Source: Campylobacter fetus subsp. fetus
GTDB taxonomy: Bacteria; Campylobacterota; Campylobacteria; Campylobacterales; Campylobacteraceae
Direction of reading: 5' to 3'
Length of the DNA stretch: 64,000 bases
Assembly: GCF_900475935.1 (NCBI RefSeq)
Contig: NZ_LS483431.1
Span: 1,426,001 to 1,490,000, forward strand
The position numbers were made by a program, and so were the translations under genes. Positions within the stretch are counted from its first letter, which is position 1. Each line of letters starts with the position of its first letter. This document shows positions 36,347-47,101 of this stretch, piece after piece. The notes beneath the pieces were generated by a model that saw nothing but the letters and a program-made list of their open reading frames with translations, ran no database searches and was not told the DNA's origin.

Positions 36347-38859
36347 AACTCAACCTTGCTTTCTACTTCTTTGTAACTTTCTATATAGTCGCCTTCTCTC
36401 ATATCGTTATATCCTTCGATACCGACTCCGCACTCATACCCTTTTGCTACTTCTTTTACATCATCTTTAAAACGTTTTAATGAGCTTACATTTCCTTCAA
36501 ACACAACAACTCCATCACGGATTACACGTATCTTAGCACCTCTATTTATACTTCCATCAGTCACCATACAACCTGCGATTTGTCCTATTTTTGGCACATT
36601 AATAACTTGACGAATGACGGCTTGACCAAGCTCTTCTTCGCTTATAATAGGACTCATAAGACCACTAAGCAGAGCTTTTACATCATCAATTAAATTATAT
36701 ATAACATTGTAAGTTTTTATCTCAACAGAACGCTCTTTAGCTTTTTCTTTTACGTCTCCAGTTGGTCTTATATTAAAGCCTAAAATAACACAGTTTGAAC
36801 TTGCACTTGCTAAAGTTATGTCGCTTTGGCTGATTCCGCCTACTCCAGAGTGAATTATATCTACTTTTATCTCATCATTTTTTAATTTTTCAAGGCTTGC
36901 TTTTATGGCTTCTAGTGAGCCTTGAACATCGGCTTTTATGATAACTGGAAGGCTTTTTAACTCGCCTTCTGCTATCTTAGCGCTTAGCTCATCTATAGTT
37001 ACTTTTGTGGATTTACTAAGCTCTTTTTGTCTTAAATAATCATATTTTTTCTGAGCATATTCACGAGCTTCTTTATCTGTTTTTACGCTTATCAACGTTT
37101 CTCCCGCATCTGGAACTTCGCTAAGCCCTATGATGACACCGCATTCACCAGGTTTTATAGATTTTAAACTATTTCCCTTGTCATCTTGCAACGCTCTTAC
37201 TTTGCCATAAGCCACACCAGCAACGATAGTATCTCCTACTCTTAGCGTCCCGTTCTCAACTATAGCAGTTGCTACTGGTCCGCGACCTTTTTGAAGCGAA
37301 CTTTCTATAATAGTCGCTTTTGCTTCTCTATCGGGATTTGCTTTAAGTTCCAAAAGTTCGGCTTGAAGTAGAACTATTTCTAGTAAATCTTCGATCCCAA
37401 TTCCGGTCTTAGCCGAAATAGGCACAAACTCATAGCCGCCGCCCCATTCGGTAGGAAGAATATCAAGCTCGGCAAGTCCTGTTTTTACAAGATCTGGATT
37501 AGCGCTTTCTTTATCCATTTTATTTATAGCTATAATGATAGGCACTCCTGCGGCTTTTGCATGATTTATAGCTTCTTTAGTTTGAGGTTTTACACCATCA
37601 TCGGCAGCTACAACTATAATAACTATATCAGTAACACTAGCTCCTCTTGCTCTCATAGCGGTAAAAGCTTCATGCCCAGGAGTATCTATAAAGGTTATAT
37701 TTTTACCGCTTTTTTCTACCATATAAGCGCCGACGTGTTGAGTGATACCACCGGCCTCACCGCTAGCTACGCGCGAGTTTCTTATATAATCAAGCAAACT
37801 AGTTTTACCGTGATCTACGTGACCCATTATAGTAACAACCGGAGCTCTTGATACGCTATTATCTTCTAAAATTTCATCTTCATATGCTTTTACATAGTCA
37901 AAATCTTCTTTAGTATCCACTATATTGACTTCTATACCAAACTCGGCGCCTAGTATTTCTATCTCATCTTCTTCCAAAAAATCATTTTTAGTAGTCATTT
38001 TTCCTAGCATAAATAGCTTTGCTATCACTTCGCTTGAAGATTTTTTTATCTTATCGGCAAATTCATAAAGACGAATCTCTTTTGGGATATCAACGCTACT
38101 TATATCTTCATTATCTTTGTCTTTTACGACTTTTTTATGTTTTTTTCTACTGTTTCTTTGTATTCCGCCCTCAAAACTAAAACTATTATTTTGAGATGTT
38201 TTATAAACATTTATCTGCTTTTTAACCGTATTTTGACGTTCAATCTCTATAGGTTTTACAGTAAGATCTGGCAATACAACAACATCTTCATCATCTATAG
38301 ATATATCATCGCTAAAACTAATTGCGGATAACAAGTCTATCTTAGCCGAGTTCTCTTTTTTAGTAGCTATAATAGGCTTTTTCTCTTTTTTCTTCTTTTT
38401 TAGATTTTCATCACTGCTGCCAAAAATCGCCTCTAAACCTTTATTTATAGGTTCAGACTGCTGTTTTTGTATAGGTTGAACTTCCACTTTTTTCTTTTTG
38501 ACTATAACTAAGCCTCGCCTTTTAGATAAAGTAGAACTGGCCAAACTCTCTTGTTTTGGCTCTACTTTGATTGGCGTACTATCAACATTTTGTTTGGTTT
38601 CCACCTCTTGTTCTATAGGTTTTTGCTGCGTTTGTGTCTCTGGAGCTTCTTTTTGAGTATTTTGTTTTATATCTTTTTTCTCCAGCGATTCTGGTTTTTT
38701 ACCTGATTGGACATAATCATAGAGTTGTGCTGCATCTTCTGGAGTTACTGCGCTAGATGAAGTTGTAACCTTAAATCCTAACTCCTTTGCTTTTTCTAAA
38801 ATTTCTTTATTGGAATAGCCAAGTTCTTTTGCTATTTCATGGATTCTAATGTTTGCCAT
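36343..38859 (-). CDS. infB: translation initiation factor IF-2
   Basis: An 838-residue GTPase that places initiator tRNA on the 30S subunit. N-terminal IF2N helix ([24 protein letters not shown]), a variable Lys/Glu/Gln-rich linker, then the G domain with [15 protein letters not shown] (about residue 345), [17 protein letters not shown] and [13 protein letters not shown]. Domains II to IV follow. The start lies 14 nt inside the ylxR end. Length and motifs are typical. Confidence 0.98.
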   Translation of the reverse strand: MANIRIHEIAKELGYSNKEILEKAKELGFKVTTSSSAVTPEDAAQLYDYVQSGKKPESLEKKDIKQNTQKEAPETQTQQKPIEQEVETKQNVDSTPIKVEPKQESLASSTLSKRRGLVIVKKKKVEVQPIQKQQSEPINKGLEAIFGSSDENLKKKKKEKKPIIATKKENSAKIDLLSAISFSDDISIDDEDVVVLPDLTVKPIEIERQNTVKKQINVYKTSQNNSFSFEGGIQRNSRKKHKKVVKDKDNEDISSVDIPKEIRLYEFADKIKKSSSEVIAKLFMLGKMTTKNDFLEEDEIEILGAEFGIEVNIVDTKEDFDYVKAYEDEILEDNSVSRAPVVTIMGHVDHGKTSLLDYIRNSRVASGEAGGITQHVGAYMVEKSGKNITFIDTPGHEAFTAMRARGASVTDIVIIVVAADDGVKPQTKEAINHAKAAGVPIIIAINKMDKESANPDLVKTGLAELDILPTEWGGGYEFVPISAKTGIGIEDLLEIVLLQAELLELKANPDREAKATIIESSLQKGRGPVATAIVENGTLRVGDTIVAGVAYGKVRALQDDKGNSLKSIKPGECGVIIGLSEVPDAGETLISVKTDKEAREYAQKKYDYLRQKELSKSTKVTIDELSAKIAEGELKSLPVIIKADVQGSLEAIKASLEKLKNDEIKVDIIHSGVGGISQSDITLASASSNCVILGFNIRPTGDVKEKAKERSVEIKTYNVIYNLIDDVKALLSGLMSPIISEEELGQAVIRQVINVPKIGQIAGCMVTDGSINRGAKIRVIRDGVVVFEGNVSSLKRFKDDVKEVAKGYECGVGIEGYNDMREGDYIESYKEVESKVEL

Positions 38860-39088
38860 CGGCGAGTATCTCCTTTAAGTTTACACTATTTTTACTAAAC
38901 CGTGAGAGTGGTTTTTTGAGGTCTTTTTTGTCTTTTTGGATACAGGTTTTGCATAGATAAAATGACCTTGTATTTTTTGAGTTTATTTGTATTTCACCAT
39001 TTACACAAGCAAATTTAAAAAGCTCATTTTGAAAAAATCTGCCTTTGCAAACCACGCACATTCTTATTGGTTTATGAAATTTGTTCAT
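38846..39088 (-). CDS. ylxR: YlxR/DUF448 RNA-binding protein
   Basis: An 80-residue YlxR-family protein with the hallmark [12 protein letters not shown] at the N-terminus and a second cysteine pair LCKTCIQKD. The fold binds nucleic acid and is associated with IF-2 operons; a role in gene regulation has been suggested for the family. It overlaps the infB start. Confidence 0.9.
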   Translation of the reverse strand: MNKFHKPIRMCVVCKGRFFQNELFKFACVNGEIQINSKNTRSFYLCKTCIQKDKKDLKKPLSRFSKNSVNLKEILADGKH

Positions 39089-39112
39089 ATTATATCTTAA
39101 TTTTCTTTATTT

Positions 39113-39994
39113 TTAGCTTTGCAATATAAAACCGTTATTATCAAGTTCGTATATTTCTACTTTAAACTCCGGGAATTCTAATTGCAATATATCTCTTAAA
39201 GTTTGAGCTCTATCTTTATGTGCTAAATTTAAAAAACTAGATCCGCTACCAGAAAGATTGCTCATCAAAGCACCGCTTAAATAAGCTATCTCTCTTACCC
39301 TAAAAAGCTCTTTAAGTCCATGCATACGTCTGATTTCGTGCATTTTATCTATACTTGCTAATCTTAAATTCTCATAATCTTGTTTTATAAAACAAGCAGT
39401 AAGAAAAGCCGCGTGAGAGACATTGCTGATTACATCGGCCATAGGATATGTTTTTGGTAGTTTTCCTCTTGATTGTTTTGTACTAGTAGGCTTGTCGGGT
39501 ATAACTACAACGGCTCTTAAATCGCTACTAATATCAGCTTTTTGCGTATATACTGTGCCTTTATGCACGATATTTGACGTAAAACCTCCCCATACCGCCG
39601 GAGAGATATTATCCGGATGACTTTCGTATTTTAAAGCTTGATTTAATACCAAAGCTCTATCTACTTTAAATCCAGCCATATGATAAGCAGAAGCTATAGC
39701 TCCTACTATTACCGATGAGCTACTTCCAAGACCTCTAGAAAACGGAATATTATTTATAAAATTAAATCTAAAATTCGGCGTCTTACCGGTAAGATAAAGC
39801 ATGGTTTCGTTGAAAATATTTACAAATGTATTATTTTTTTTTAGCCCTATTTTATCGCTTCCTTCGCCGCTTATGCAAACTGACGTAAAATTTTGCTTTG
39901 TTATAGTAACTTCATTGTATAGTTTAAGCGAAAGTCCTAATGAATCAAATCCCGGTCCTAAATTCGCACTTGTGGCTGGCGTTAGTATTTTCAA
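39113..39994 (-). CDS. thrB: homoserine kinase
   Basis: Phosphorylates homoserine in threonine synthesis. GHMP-kinase fold, 293 residues: ATSANLGPGFDSLGLSL at the N-terminus, the ATP loop PFSRGLGSSSSVIVGAI near residue 87, and the C-terminal NLSGSGSSFL motif. It stands between tsaB (8-nt gap) and ylxR (about 25 nt). Confidence 0.97.
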   Translation of the reverse strand: MKILTPATSANLGPGFDSLGLSLKLYNEVTITKQNFTSVCISGEGSDKIGLKKNNTFVNIFNETMLYLTGKTPNFRFNFINNIPFSRGLGSSSSVIVGAIASAYHMAGFKVDRALVLNQALKYESHPDNISPAVWGGFTSNIVHKGTVYTQKADISSDLRAVVVIPDKPTSTKQSRGKLPKTYPMADVISNVSHAAFLTACFIKQDYENLRLASIDKMHEIRRMHGLKELFRVREIAYLSGALMSNLSGSGSSFLNLAHKDRAQTLRDILQLEFPEFKVEIYELDNNGFILQS

Positions 39995-40002
39995 ATTCTC
40001 TC

Positions 40003-40407
40003 CTAAATTGCATCTATAATATACTCCGGAAGAGTATCACACTTTTTATTTAAATTTGATAAATTATTTGGGAGTTTAAAATCTGTTTGTTCTATTTTTT
40101 GCAAACTAATACCATCTTTGCTATATACAAAACTTAAATTTTTATTTGCGCGTATAGCGCCAAAGTCATTTAGTTCAAATCCGCTAACAGCCCAAAAACC
40201 GATATTTTTGGCTATACAAAATGTTTTTAATATCACATAACTTACCTTAAGACCCATAAAGCTTCCAGGAGTATTTGCGTAAGTTATGCTCGATATTACA
40301 AACTCTGAACTGATTTCATCTAAAAATGCTATTAAAGATTCACTAGCTTTTTGATCGCTACAAAGCTCTTTTATAAGAGTATCGTTTTCATATATACCAA
40401 TAAGCAA
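40003..40407 (-). CDS. tsaB: TsaB-like t6A factor, start uncertain
   Basis: Part of the tRNA t6A37 complex with TsaC, TsaD and TsaE. The short Epsilonproteobacterial type: 134 residues from the first TTG, with TYANTPGSFMGLKVSYVILKTF matching the conserved G-P-G-S/x-F-T-G-L/x-R region. The reading frame is open further upstream (KKVDILVAALSSPLLIGIYE), which looks like the normal N-terminal strand, but it contains no ATG, GTG or TTG before an ATA next to the lpxC stop. Either a rare start (ATA or ATT) or the internal TTG is used. Position between lpxC and thrB is the C. jejuni order. Confidence 0.8.
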   Translation of the reverse strand: MLIGIYENDTLIKELCSDQKASESLIAFLDEISSEFVISSITYANTPGSFMGLKVSYVILKTFCIAKNIGFWAVSGFELNDFGAIRANKNLSFVYSKDGISLQKIEQTDFKLPNNLSNLNKKCDTLPEYIIDAI

Positions 40408-40445
40408 CGGCGATGAGAGCGCTGCTACTAAAATATCAACTTTTT

Positions 40446-41330
40446 TTATGCAAAAGCCTTTGCATACTCTTTGGCTTTTTGCTCATCTAATGTTACCATT
40501 TCATAGTTCTTTTCGTCGCTTAAAAGAGCTACAGTGAGCTTGTGATTTAAGTCATGACTTCCTGCGTAAGCCTCATAATCTCCGACCATAGGCGCTCCAA
40601 GTAAGCTTATATCACCGATAGCATCTAGTATTTTATGTCTTACAAACTCATTTTCAAACCGCAATCCTTCTGGATTTAAAATACGGCTATCGTCTATAAC
40701 TACTGCATTATCCAGACTTCCGCCAAGTGCTAAGCCCATTGAATTTAGTTTTTGAACATCTTTTAAAAATCCAAATGTTCTAGCGCGCGCTATCTCATTT
40801 AAAAAATTTTCTTTACTAAATTCAAAAGTATAACTCTGCTTACCGATAATAGGATTTTCAAATTTGATAGTATAGTTAAATTTAGGATTTTTACTAGGAG
40901 TGACTTTTACATATTTATCCCCATCCCTCACTTCAACTTCTTTTTTTACTAATATTACCTTTTTATCGGCTTCTAGTTCGATGACTCCGGCTTCATCTAG
41001 CATCATACAAAAACTTATCGCACTTCCGTCCATCACAGGAACTTCGTTTGCGTCTAGAACTATTCTTATATTATCAATTCCGTAACTATTTATAGCACTT
41101 AAAAGATGTTCTATTGTAGATACGGAACCTTTTTCATTTCCTACTACGGTAGCCATTTGCGTATTTATAACATTTTTTGGCTCGGCTTTAAAACTACTTC
41201 CCAAATCACTTCTATAAAAAACTATACCCATATTTGCTTCTAATGGTTCAAGTATTAGTTTTATAGGCTCACCCTTGTGAAGTCCTATACCTACGCCCTC
41301 AACCTTTTTTGATATTGTTGTTTGTTTCAA
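40446..41330 (-). CDS. lpxC: UDP-3-O-acyl-N-acetylglucosamine deacetylase
   Basis: Zinc enzyme, committed step of lipid A synthesis. The 294-residue protein has GVGIGLHKGEP at the N-terminus, the zinc ligand in TIEHLLSAI (about residue 75), HKILDAIGDISLLG (about 233), and GSHDLNHKL (about 260). All are typical. It leads toward tsaB and thrB; PhzF lies upstream. Confidence 0.97.
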   Translation of the reverse strand: MKQTTISKKVEGVGIGLHKGEPIKLILEPLEANMGIVFYRSDLGSSFKAEPKNVINTQMATVVGNEKGSVSTIEHLLSAINSYGIDNIRIVLDANEVPVMDGSAISFCMMLDEAGVIELEADKKVILVKKEVEVRDGDKYVKVTPSKNPKFNYTIKFENPIIGKQSYTFEFSKENFLNEIARARTFGFLKDVQKLNSMGLALGGSLDNAVVIDDSRILNPEGLRFENEFVRHKILDAIGDISLLGAPMVGDYEAYAGSHDLNHKLTVALLSDEKNYEMVTLDEQKAKEYAKAFA

Positions 41331-41402
41331 ATTTAATCCTTAAGTAATCTAGACCGATTATATCAAAAATCGGTTAAAAATTGGTAAATATCGGCTCAAA
41401 AC

Positions 41403-42305
41403 TTAAACCTCAAGCTCAGCGCTAAAAACAATTACCGCTCTTCCTGTTATCTGTACAAGAGTCGGTCTCGTGCCTTCTTTAGTTACATTTACTTCCATCA
41501 CGCCTGTGCGTCCTATCGCTTCGCCTTGCATTGCTTTGAATTTAAAACTTCGCAAATCACTGTTGCCAAAAAGTTCATAATGCACAAGGTACGCCCCTAA
41601 AGGTCCGTTTGCATTTCCATTTACTGGATCTTCATTTATACCTATAGCAGGAGCAAACATACGTCCGTGCACTAGAAATTCAGCATTTTGATCTAGCGTA
41701 AAAACATAATACCCGTTACAACCTATCTCTTTACTAAGTGATATTAAAAGTTCGAAATTCGGTTTTAAAGAGTGTAAAACAGAGTTTGAGTTGATAGCTA
41801 TCATTACTTTTGAATGTCCGGTAGATGCGATGCAAACCGGACATTTTGAGTTTAAATCATCGCTCTTGATACCAAGCGCTTCGGTAAGCTTTTGTACGAT
41901 CTGCCAAGAAAATGGTTCGCCGATTTTGATCTCGCCTTGAGTCATCACTATAGAATAATCATTGCCGCATCTGTTTATATCTACAAGAAGATTTCCGGCG
42001 CCTGTTTTTTGCACTACTTTAGTAGAATCTAGTCCGAGCTCTATAGCTCTAGCGTAATGAGCGGCTATAGTAGCGTGACCGCATATAGGAACTTCACTTG
42101 TCGGAGTAAAAAAGCGTACCCAAACATCATGACTCGCGTCTTTAGGAGATAAGATAAACGCCGTTTCTGAGTTATTTAGCTCTCTTGCTATGCGCTGCAT
42201 CTGCTCATCGTTAAGTCCATCGGCGTTTGTTACTACTCCAGCCGGATTACCATAAAGCTTTTGAGTAGTAAATGAATCGACTTGATAAATGCGGTATTTT
42301 TTCAT
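41403..42305 (-). CDS. PhzF-family isomerase
   Basis: I start at ATG 42305 (MKKYRIYQVDSF), preceded by AAGGAG; the upstream start has no ribosome site. About 300 residues. It has the family's NPAGVV, SETAFI (general-acid Glu) and GHATIAAHYA near the N-terminus, and the second-half mirror GNANGPLGAYL. Members fold like diaminopimelate epimerase; most have unknown substrates. C. jejuni lacks a gene here as I recall, so it may be an insertion in the lpxC neighbourhood. Confidence 0.85.
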   Translation of the reverse strand: MKKYRIYQVDSFTTQKLYGNPAGVVTNADGLNDEQMQRIARELNNSETAFILSPKDASHDVWVRFFTPTSEVPICGHATIAAHYARAIELGLDSTKVVQKTGAGNLLVDINRCGNDYSIVMTQGEIKIGEPFSWQIVQKLTEALGIKSDDLNSKCPVCIASTGHSKVMIAINSNSVLHSLKPNFELLISLSKEIGCNGYYVFTLDQNAEFLVHGRMFAPAIGINEDPVNGNANGPLGAYLVHYELFGNSDLRSFKFKAMQGEAIGRTGVMEVNVTKEGTRPTLVQITGRAVIVFSAELEV

Positions 42306-42359
42306 TTGGCTCCTTATTAAATTTACCACTATAAATTTACTGATTTAAATCAAATCACT

Positions 42360-43730
42360 TCAAATTTTCTTATCAATAACCTTTTTTGAAAGCTCGAGAA
42401 CATCGTATACGTTATCTTTCATCCATTTATTATCCATCCATTCCTCAGGTCTAACTTCTATACCTTGAACTAAAACTCCAAAATGCAAATGATCTCCAAG
42501 AGCAAGTCCGGTAGTTCCGGTAGTTCCTATAAAAGCATCTACACTTAGTTGCTCTCCAACATTTACATTTGTGCTATTACAGTGACCATACAAAGTATAA
42601 AGCCCAAATCCGTGGTATAAAATTATATTTTGACCATATATGCCGTTTTCTTCGTTAAATACTACTACCGAAGGATTGCTAGTTGCTATTTTGGCTCCTG
42701 CTGTGCTAGCTAAGTCAAGACCTAAATGCCAACTTTCGCTTACGTCATTTCCACCATAAGTATAAAAACGATGATCTCCGAAACTAGCTACCGCCGCTCC
42801 GTTTCTAAGAGGATAAAAAGGATCTATATAAAAGCCATTCATTGATTTTTCAGGCACTTTTGACGTGATTTCCGCTATTTTTTTCTCATTTGAAATTCTA
42901 AGCGTTTCATTTACGAATTTAAATCTAGCAAGCTTATCCATAGCATTAGGATCTGTTGCATATTGATTTGCAAGATCTAGTATTTTACCATCTAAAAATC
43001 TATCGTTCAAAGCTATTTTTGAGATTTTATACTTTCTGTCTTGCAAAAAGTATCTTATGCGCATATTGCTTTTATTTCCGGCCATATCTTCAGCCACTAC
43101 ATCTGCGCTAAACTCATTTTCAGAACTAGGCCACGCTACTAAAGATGAATAATAACCGTCTTTGTAAAACGGTGTGACTTTAAATTTTTTACCGTAGTTA
43201 GTCTGTATATATACATCTTTTATATTATCATCACTAGCCCTAAATACTACAGCTGCCGCGCCGCCTTTTGATATCTTATAAGACTGGTTTAGTATATATA
43301 TCTCCGGTCTTTTTGTATCTACTAAAAGTTTTGAATTTTTCACGGATTTATTTCCGCCAAAAAAATTCCATTTGCTAGTATCTATCGCTTCCACTATTAA
43401 AGTATAAGTTTTTTTCTCATCAAATATAGCATTTTTAGGAAAAGCTATGTTTAAATTTACTTCTGTTTGGCTATCATTAAACTCTTTAGATAACAGAACT
43501 TGACTCGCAGAACCGTCGTTTAAAACTATTTTTATAAATTTAATACCTGCATTATCTGTGATTTTAAGAGGAATAGGAGCTTTTAAATTCCAATGAGTTT
43601 CATTTTCCAAAGCTATGTTAGGAGGTTCTTTCTCAAGTATATTTAAATTTGAAATACTTACCACTATAAATATAGACAAAATTATAATAATACCTATAAT
43701 AATAATTTTAAAACCTGAATTTTTTCTCAT
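42360..43730 (-). CDS. M23-family peptidoglycan endopeptidase
   Basis: A 456-residue envelope protein with an N-terminal membrane anchor (residues 9-29). The middle is beta-rich (about 40-230). The C-terminal LytM/M23 domain has zinc-site motifs HLGLDLAS (about residue 326) and GDHLHFGV (about 415). H. pylori Csd1/Csd3-like peptidases shape the cell by cutting peptidoglycan; the C. jejuni gene in this place is an M23 member (Cj0131) affecting helical shape as I recall. It precedes PhzF and lpxC, after tyrA. Confidence 0.88.
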   Translation of the reverse strand: MRKNSGFKIIIIGIIIILSIFIVVSISNLNILEKEPPNIALENETHWNLKAPIPLKITDNAGIKFIKIVLNDGSASQVLLSKEFNDSQTEVNLNIAFPKNAIFDEKKTYTLIVEAIDTSKWNFFGGNKSVKNSKLLVDTKRPEIYILNQSYKISKGGAAAVVFRASDDNIKDVYIQTNYGKKFKVTPFYKDGYYSSLVAWPSSENEFSADVVAEDMAGNKSNMRIRYFLQDRKYKISKIALNDRFLDGKILDLANQYATDPNAMDKLARFKFVNETLRISNEKKIAEITSKVPEKSMNGFYIDPFYPLRNGAAVASFGDHRFYTYGGNDVSESWHLGLDLASTAGAKIATSNPSVVVFNEENGIYGQNIILYHGFGLYTLYGHCNSTNVNVGEQLSVDAFIGTTGTTGLALGDHLHFGVLVQGIEVRPEEWMDNKWMKDNVYDVLELSKKVIDKKI

Positions 43731-43790
43731 TATGCTACCTTATTAATATATTTTTTAGATCGTGATTATATCAAAATATTTTGAATTTAA

Positions 43791-44621
43791 CTATAAAATA
43801 TCTCTCAATCCTCTAGCAGTTTGCATCCACGCTTTTAGTTCATCCCACTGATCGTTTTCTATCATATTCTCACAAATTTCAAGCTCTTTTTTAAAAGAAT
43901 TTATCGCGTTTAACACGTTGGATTTATTTTGCTTAAATATATCTGACCACATTTGCGGACTTGACTTTGCTATACGAGCCATTCCGCTAAAACTACCTCC
44001 AGCAAGAAGCAATATATTTCTTTTATCCTCTTCTTTTAAAGTTGAGCTTACAAGACTGTAACTGATGATATGAGGAAGATGAGATATAATTCCTACATGA
44101 TGGTCATGGCTTTTTGAATCCATAAAAACTATCTTCATACCTGCGTGAGATAGTATCTCAACTGCTCTTTTTACGTGATTTTCACCTGCATTTTTATCAT
44201 CGCATACGACAACTACGGCACCGTTTAAAAGAGTTTTAAATGCCGCTTTAGGTCCTGAGTTTTCAGTTCCTGCCATAGGATGAGCAGCCACAAAGTTCTC
44301 TTTTATCTCATCCGGACATGATTTTAATATCTCTACTTTGGTTGAACCAAGATCTATTATAGTCGTGCTTTTTGGTATATCTTTTAAATTTTGAAGTATT
44401 TTGATAATGGCCTCCACAGGAATAGCCAAAAATATCATATCGCATCTCTTTTTCATCTCTTCAAAGCCTATTATCTCATCGACTAAACCGAGCTTCAAAG
44501 CGTCACTCTCGTTTTCTTTATTAAGATCATATCCGCTTACTTTTGTTATAAGTTTCATATCTCTTAAAGCAAGACCTAAAGAACCTCCGATAAGTCCTAG
44601 ACCTATTATGCCTACGTTCAT
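43791..44621 (-). CDS. tyrA: prephenate dehydrogenase
   Basis: NAD-dependent enzyme of tyrosine synthesis. The 276-residue protein has GLGLIGGSLGLAL (nucleotide binding, residues 6-18), HPMAGTENSGPKAAF near residue 115 and HDHHVGIISHLPHI (catalytic His region) near 170. No chorismate-mutase or ACT domain is attached. It is divergent from bamA. Confidence 0.95.
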   Translation of the reverse strand: MNVGIIGLGLIGGSLGLALRDMKLITKVSGYDLNKENESDALKLGLVDEIIGFEEMKKRCDMIFLAIPVEAIIKILQNLKDIPKSTTIIDLGSTKVEILKSCPDEIKENFVAAHPMAGTENSGPKAAFKTLLNGAVVVVCDDKNAGENHVKRAVEILSHAGMKIVFMDSKSHDHHVGIISHLPHIISYSLVSSTLKEEDKRNILLLAGGSFSGMARIAKSSPQMWSDIFKQNKSNVLNAINSFKKELEICENMIENDQWDELKAWMQTARGLRDIL

Positions 44622-44793
44622 ATAAATTCCTTATTTTTTGTGGATTATTATACTTTAAATTTAATCAAAGTTCTAGCAATTTCCATTAAATTTGACCGAT
44701 AAATTTAGAAAACGTAACGTGTTTAAATTTAATAATATGTTAAAAATAATTATGATACTATAGCCAATCACACTTTGCATTAGGTAACATTAT
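44622..44793. promoter_or_regulatory. divergent tyrA/bamA promoter region
   Basis: 172 nt of AT-rich sequence. On the plus strand GATACTATAG, about 40 nt before the bamA start, contains a -10-like TACTAT. No strong repeat is seen. Confidence 0.4.
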
Positions 44794-47067
44794 ATGAAAA
44801 AAATATTATTTTTGAGTTTAGCGGTGGCTGGAGCATTAAATGCTGTAACTATAAAATCAGTGACCTACAAAGGGCTTATGCATCTCTCAAATGAAGTTGC
44901 AAACGATATTTCAGGACTAAAAATAGGAGATGAGCTAACAGAAAAAAACTCAAATAAAGCTATTTTAAATTTATACAAACAAGGTTATTTCAAAGATATT
45001 TATATAGAAGAAACCGATGGAAATGTAGTAGTAACCTTAAAAGAAAAACCTATCATTGCGAGGCTTGATATACAAGGCGTTGTTACAAATGATAAAAAAG
45101 CTATAGATAGCATACTTAGTGTAAAAAAAGGTCAGATGTATGACGAACTAAGTATAAATAACGCAAAAGATAGAATAAGACAGTTTTACGAAACAAAAGG
45201 ATATTTTGATACAGTCGTCGATGTTGAAAAGATCCCATTGAATGGAAATGATAGCTCACTTCATATAATAATGACCGTAAATAGAGGCGAAAACATTATA
45301 ATACAAAATGTAAATTTAGTAGGCTCAAAAGTACTTGATTACTCAGATGTTGAACCCGCGGTATCAAATAAACAACGTGAATTCATGGGCTGGATGTGGG
45401 GAAGAAATGATGGAAAAGTTAAAATTTACGATCTCCCTACAGACTCTGGAAAAATAAAAGAAGAGTATCTTAAAAAAGGTTATTTAGACGCTTCGATTTC
45501 AGATGCGTATCTAAATACATATTTTGATAACTATACGGCAGATCTTACTTATTACATAGAAGAGGGCGAACCTTATAACGTAAATGATATAACTATAGAC
45601 GCTCCTAGCGAACTTGAACTTGATAATGAAAACATTATTAAAAAATTTAAACTATCAAAAGGAGACAGACTAAACTCAGCGTGGCTCAGAAAAGATATAA
45701 GTGATCTTGAAAATATAGTCGCAGATAAAGGATACGCTTATGTAAAAGTCTATCCTCAAACACAAAAAAATGAGATTAATCACACAGTAGATATTACATA
45801 TCAAGTAGTACCAAACGATAAAGTATATATAAGAAACGTTATCATATCTGGAAATGATAGAACAGTCGATAGGGTTGTCAGACGCGAATTGTACTTAACA
45901 GAAGGAAATTTATATAATAAAACGGATCTAATCGACTCAAAAAATGCACTTAAAAGAAGTAGTTATTTTGAAGATGTAGAAATAAAAGAAAATAGAGTAA
46001 ATAAAAAACAAGTCGATCTAGAAGTTGTAGTTAAAGAGACATCAACAGGAAGCGTCACGGGCGGTATAGGATACGGTACTAGTGATGGTTTATTATTAAA
46101 TGCCGGGATAAGCGATACAAACGTATTTGGTAGCGGATATAAAGGTAGCGTGAGCGTAGATAAAAGCGATGATACTTTAAGCGGAAATATAGGACTTACA
46201 AACCCTCGCGTTATGGACTCTGCATATAGCCTTGGCGGAAATATTTATGCAAACGATTATGACTGGAACGAGTATAATGAGAAAAATTACGGCTTTAGTT
46301 TAACGGGCGGCAGAAAAATAGGAAGATATACAAACGCATTTTTAACATATCAGATAGAACACAGCAAAATCACTGGACTTGATGAGTTTTATAGAGACGC
46401 CGGATATCTAAACGGAACAAATATAAAAAGCTCGATAATTCCTGGTATAACATTTAATAATACGGATGATTATTATATCCCAAGAAGCGGTATAATAGCA
46501 TCTACTAGCTTTGAATACGCAGGAGCAGGCGGAGATATAGAGTTTGTTAAAAATAAAACTAGTTTTAATTACTATCTTGGATTAAGCGACTATATAGATT
46601 ATGATCTTATCTTAAGATATAAAGCGGCATTTGGATACTTATGGAATAGCGACGAAGCTAAACTACCTATAAACGAAAAATTATTTTTAGGCGGCATACG
46701 AAGCGTAAGAGGATATAAAAATAGAAGCGTAACTCCAAAAAAACATATATGCAATCCAAAAAGAAGCGATGGCAGCGTCATAAATGCTTGTAAAGATATA
46801 GAAACCGGCGGTAAAATATCGTTTAGTAACTCAGTCGAAGTAAGCTTTCCTATTATAGATCGTCTTAAAATGCGTGGACTTGTATTTTTTGATTACGGTA
46901 TGATAGGCGATGATAGTTTAAATGAGATCAAGCGTTATAGCACAGGTGTTGGTATAGAATGGCTAACACCTATAGGTCCGCTTCAAATATTTTACACTCG
47001 ACCTCTCAATGACAAACCAGGAGATGACACAAGTAGTTTCGAATTCTCTATAGGAAGAAGATTTTAG
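44794..47067 (+). CDS. bamA: outer-membrane protein assembly factor BamA
   Basis: Omp85 protein that inserts beta-barrel proteins into the outer membrane. The 757-residue precursor has a signal peptide (MKKILFLSLAVAGALNA), five POTRA domains (about residues 20-420), then a 16-strand barrel. The lid-lock motif is GGIRSVRGYKNRSV near residue 630. It ends with the terminal strand SFEFSIGRRF, whose last residue is Phe as expected. It ends at a strong hairpin. Confidence 0.97.
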   Translation: MKKILFLSLAVAGALNAVTIKSVTYKGLMHLSNEVANDISGLKIGDELTEKNSNKAILNLYKQGYFKDIYIEETDGNVVVTLKEKPIIARLDIQGVVTNDKKAIDSILSVKKGQMYDELSINNAKDRIRQFYETKGYFDTVVDVEKIPLNGNDSSLHIIMTVNRGENIIIQNVNLVGSKVLDYSDVEPAVSNKQREFMGWMWGRNDGKVKIYDLPTDSGKIKEEYLKKGYLDASISDAYLNTYFDNYTADLTYYIEEGEPYNVNDITIDAPSELELDNENIIKKFKLSKGDRLNSAWLRKDISDLENIVADKGYAYVKVYPQTQKNEINHTVDITYQVVPNDKVYIRNVIISGNDRTVDRVVRRELYLTEGNLYNKTDLIDSKNALKRSSYFEDVEIKENRVNKKQVDLEVVVKETSTGSVTGGIGYGTSDGLLLNAGISDTNVFGSGYKGSVSVDKSDDTLSGNIGLTNPRVMDSAYSLGGNIYANDYDWNEYNEKNYGFSLTGGRKIGRYTNAFLTYQIEHSKITGLDEFYRDAGYLNGTNIKSSIIPGITFNNTDDYYIPRSGIIASTSFEYAGAGGDIEFVKNKTSFNYYLGLSDYIDYDLILRYKAAFGYLWNSDEAKLPINEKLFLGGIRSVRGYKNRSVTPKKHICNPKRSDGSVINACKDIETGGKISFSNSVEVSFPIIDRLKMRGLVFFDYGMIGDDSLNEIKRYSTGVGIEWLTPIGPLQIFYTRPLNDKPGDDTSSFEFSIGRRF

Positions 47068-47075
47068 TATTTTTG

Positions 47076-47101
47076 AATTTAACCAGATAATTGGTTAAAT
47101 T
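47076..47101. terminator. bidirectional terminator bamA/MOSC
   Basis: AATTTAACCA-GATAAT-TGGTTAAATT is a perfect 10-bp stem between the bamA stop and the convergent MOSC gene; the right arm overlaps the MOSC stop codon. Confidence 0.75.
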
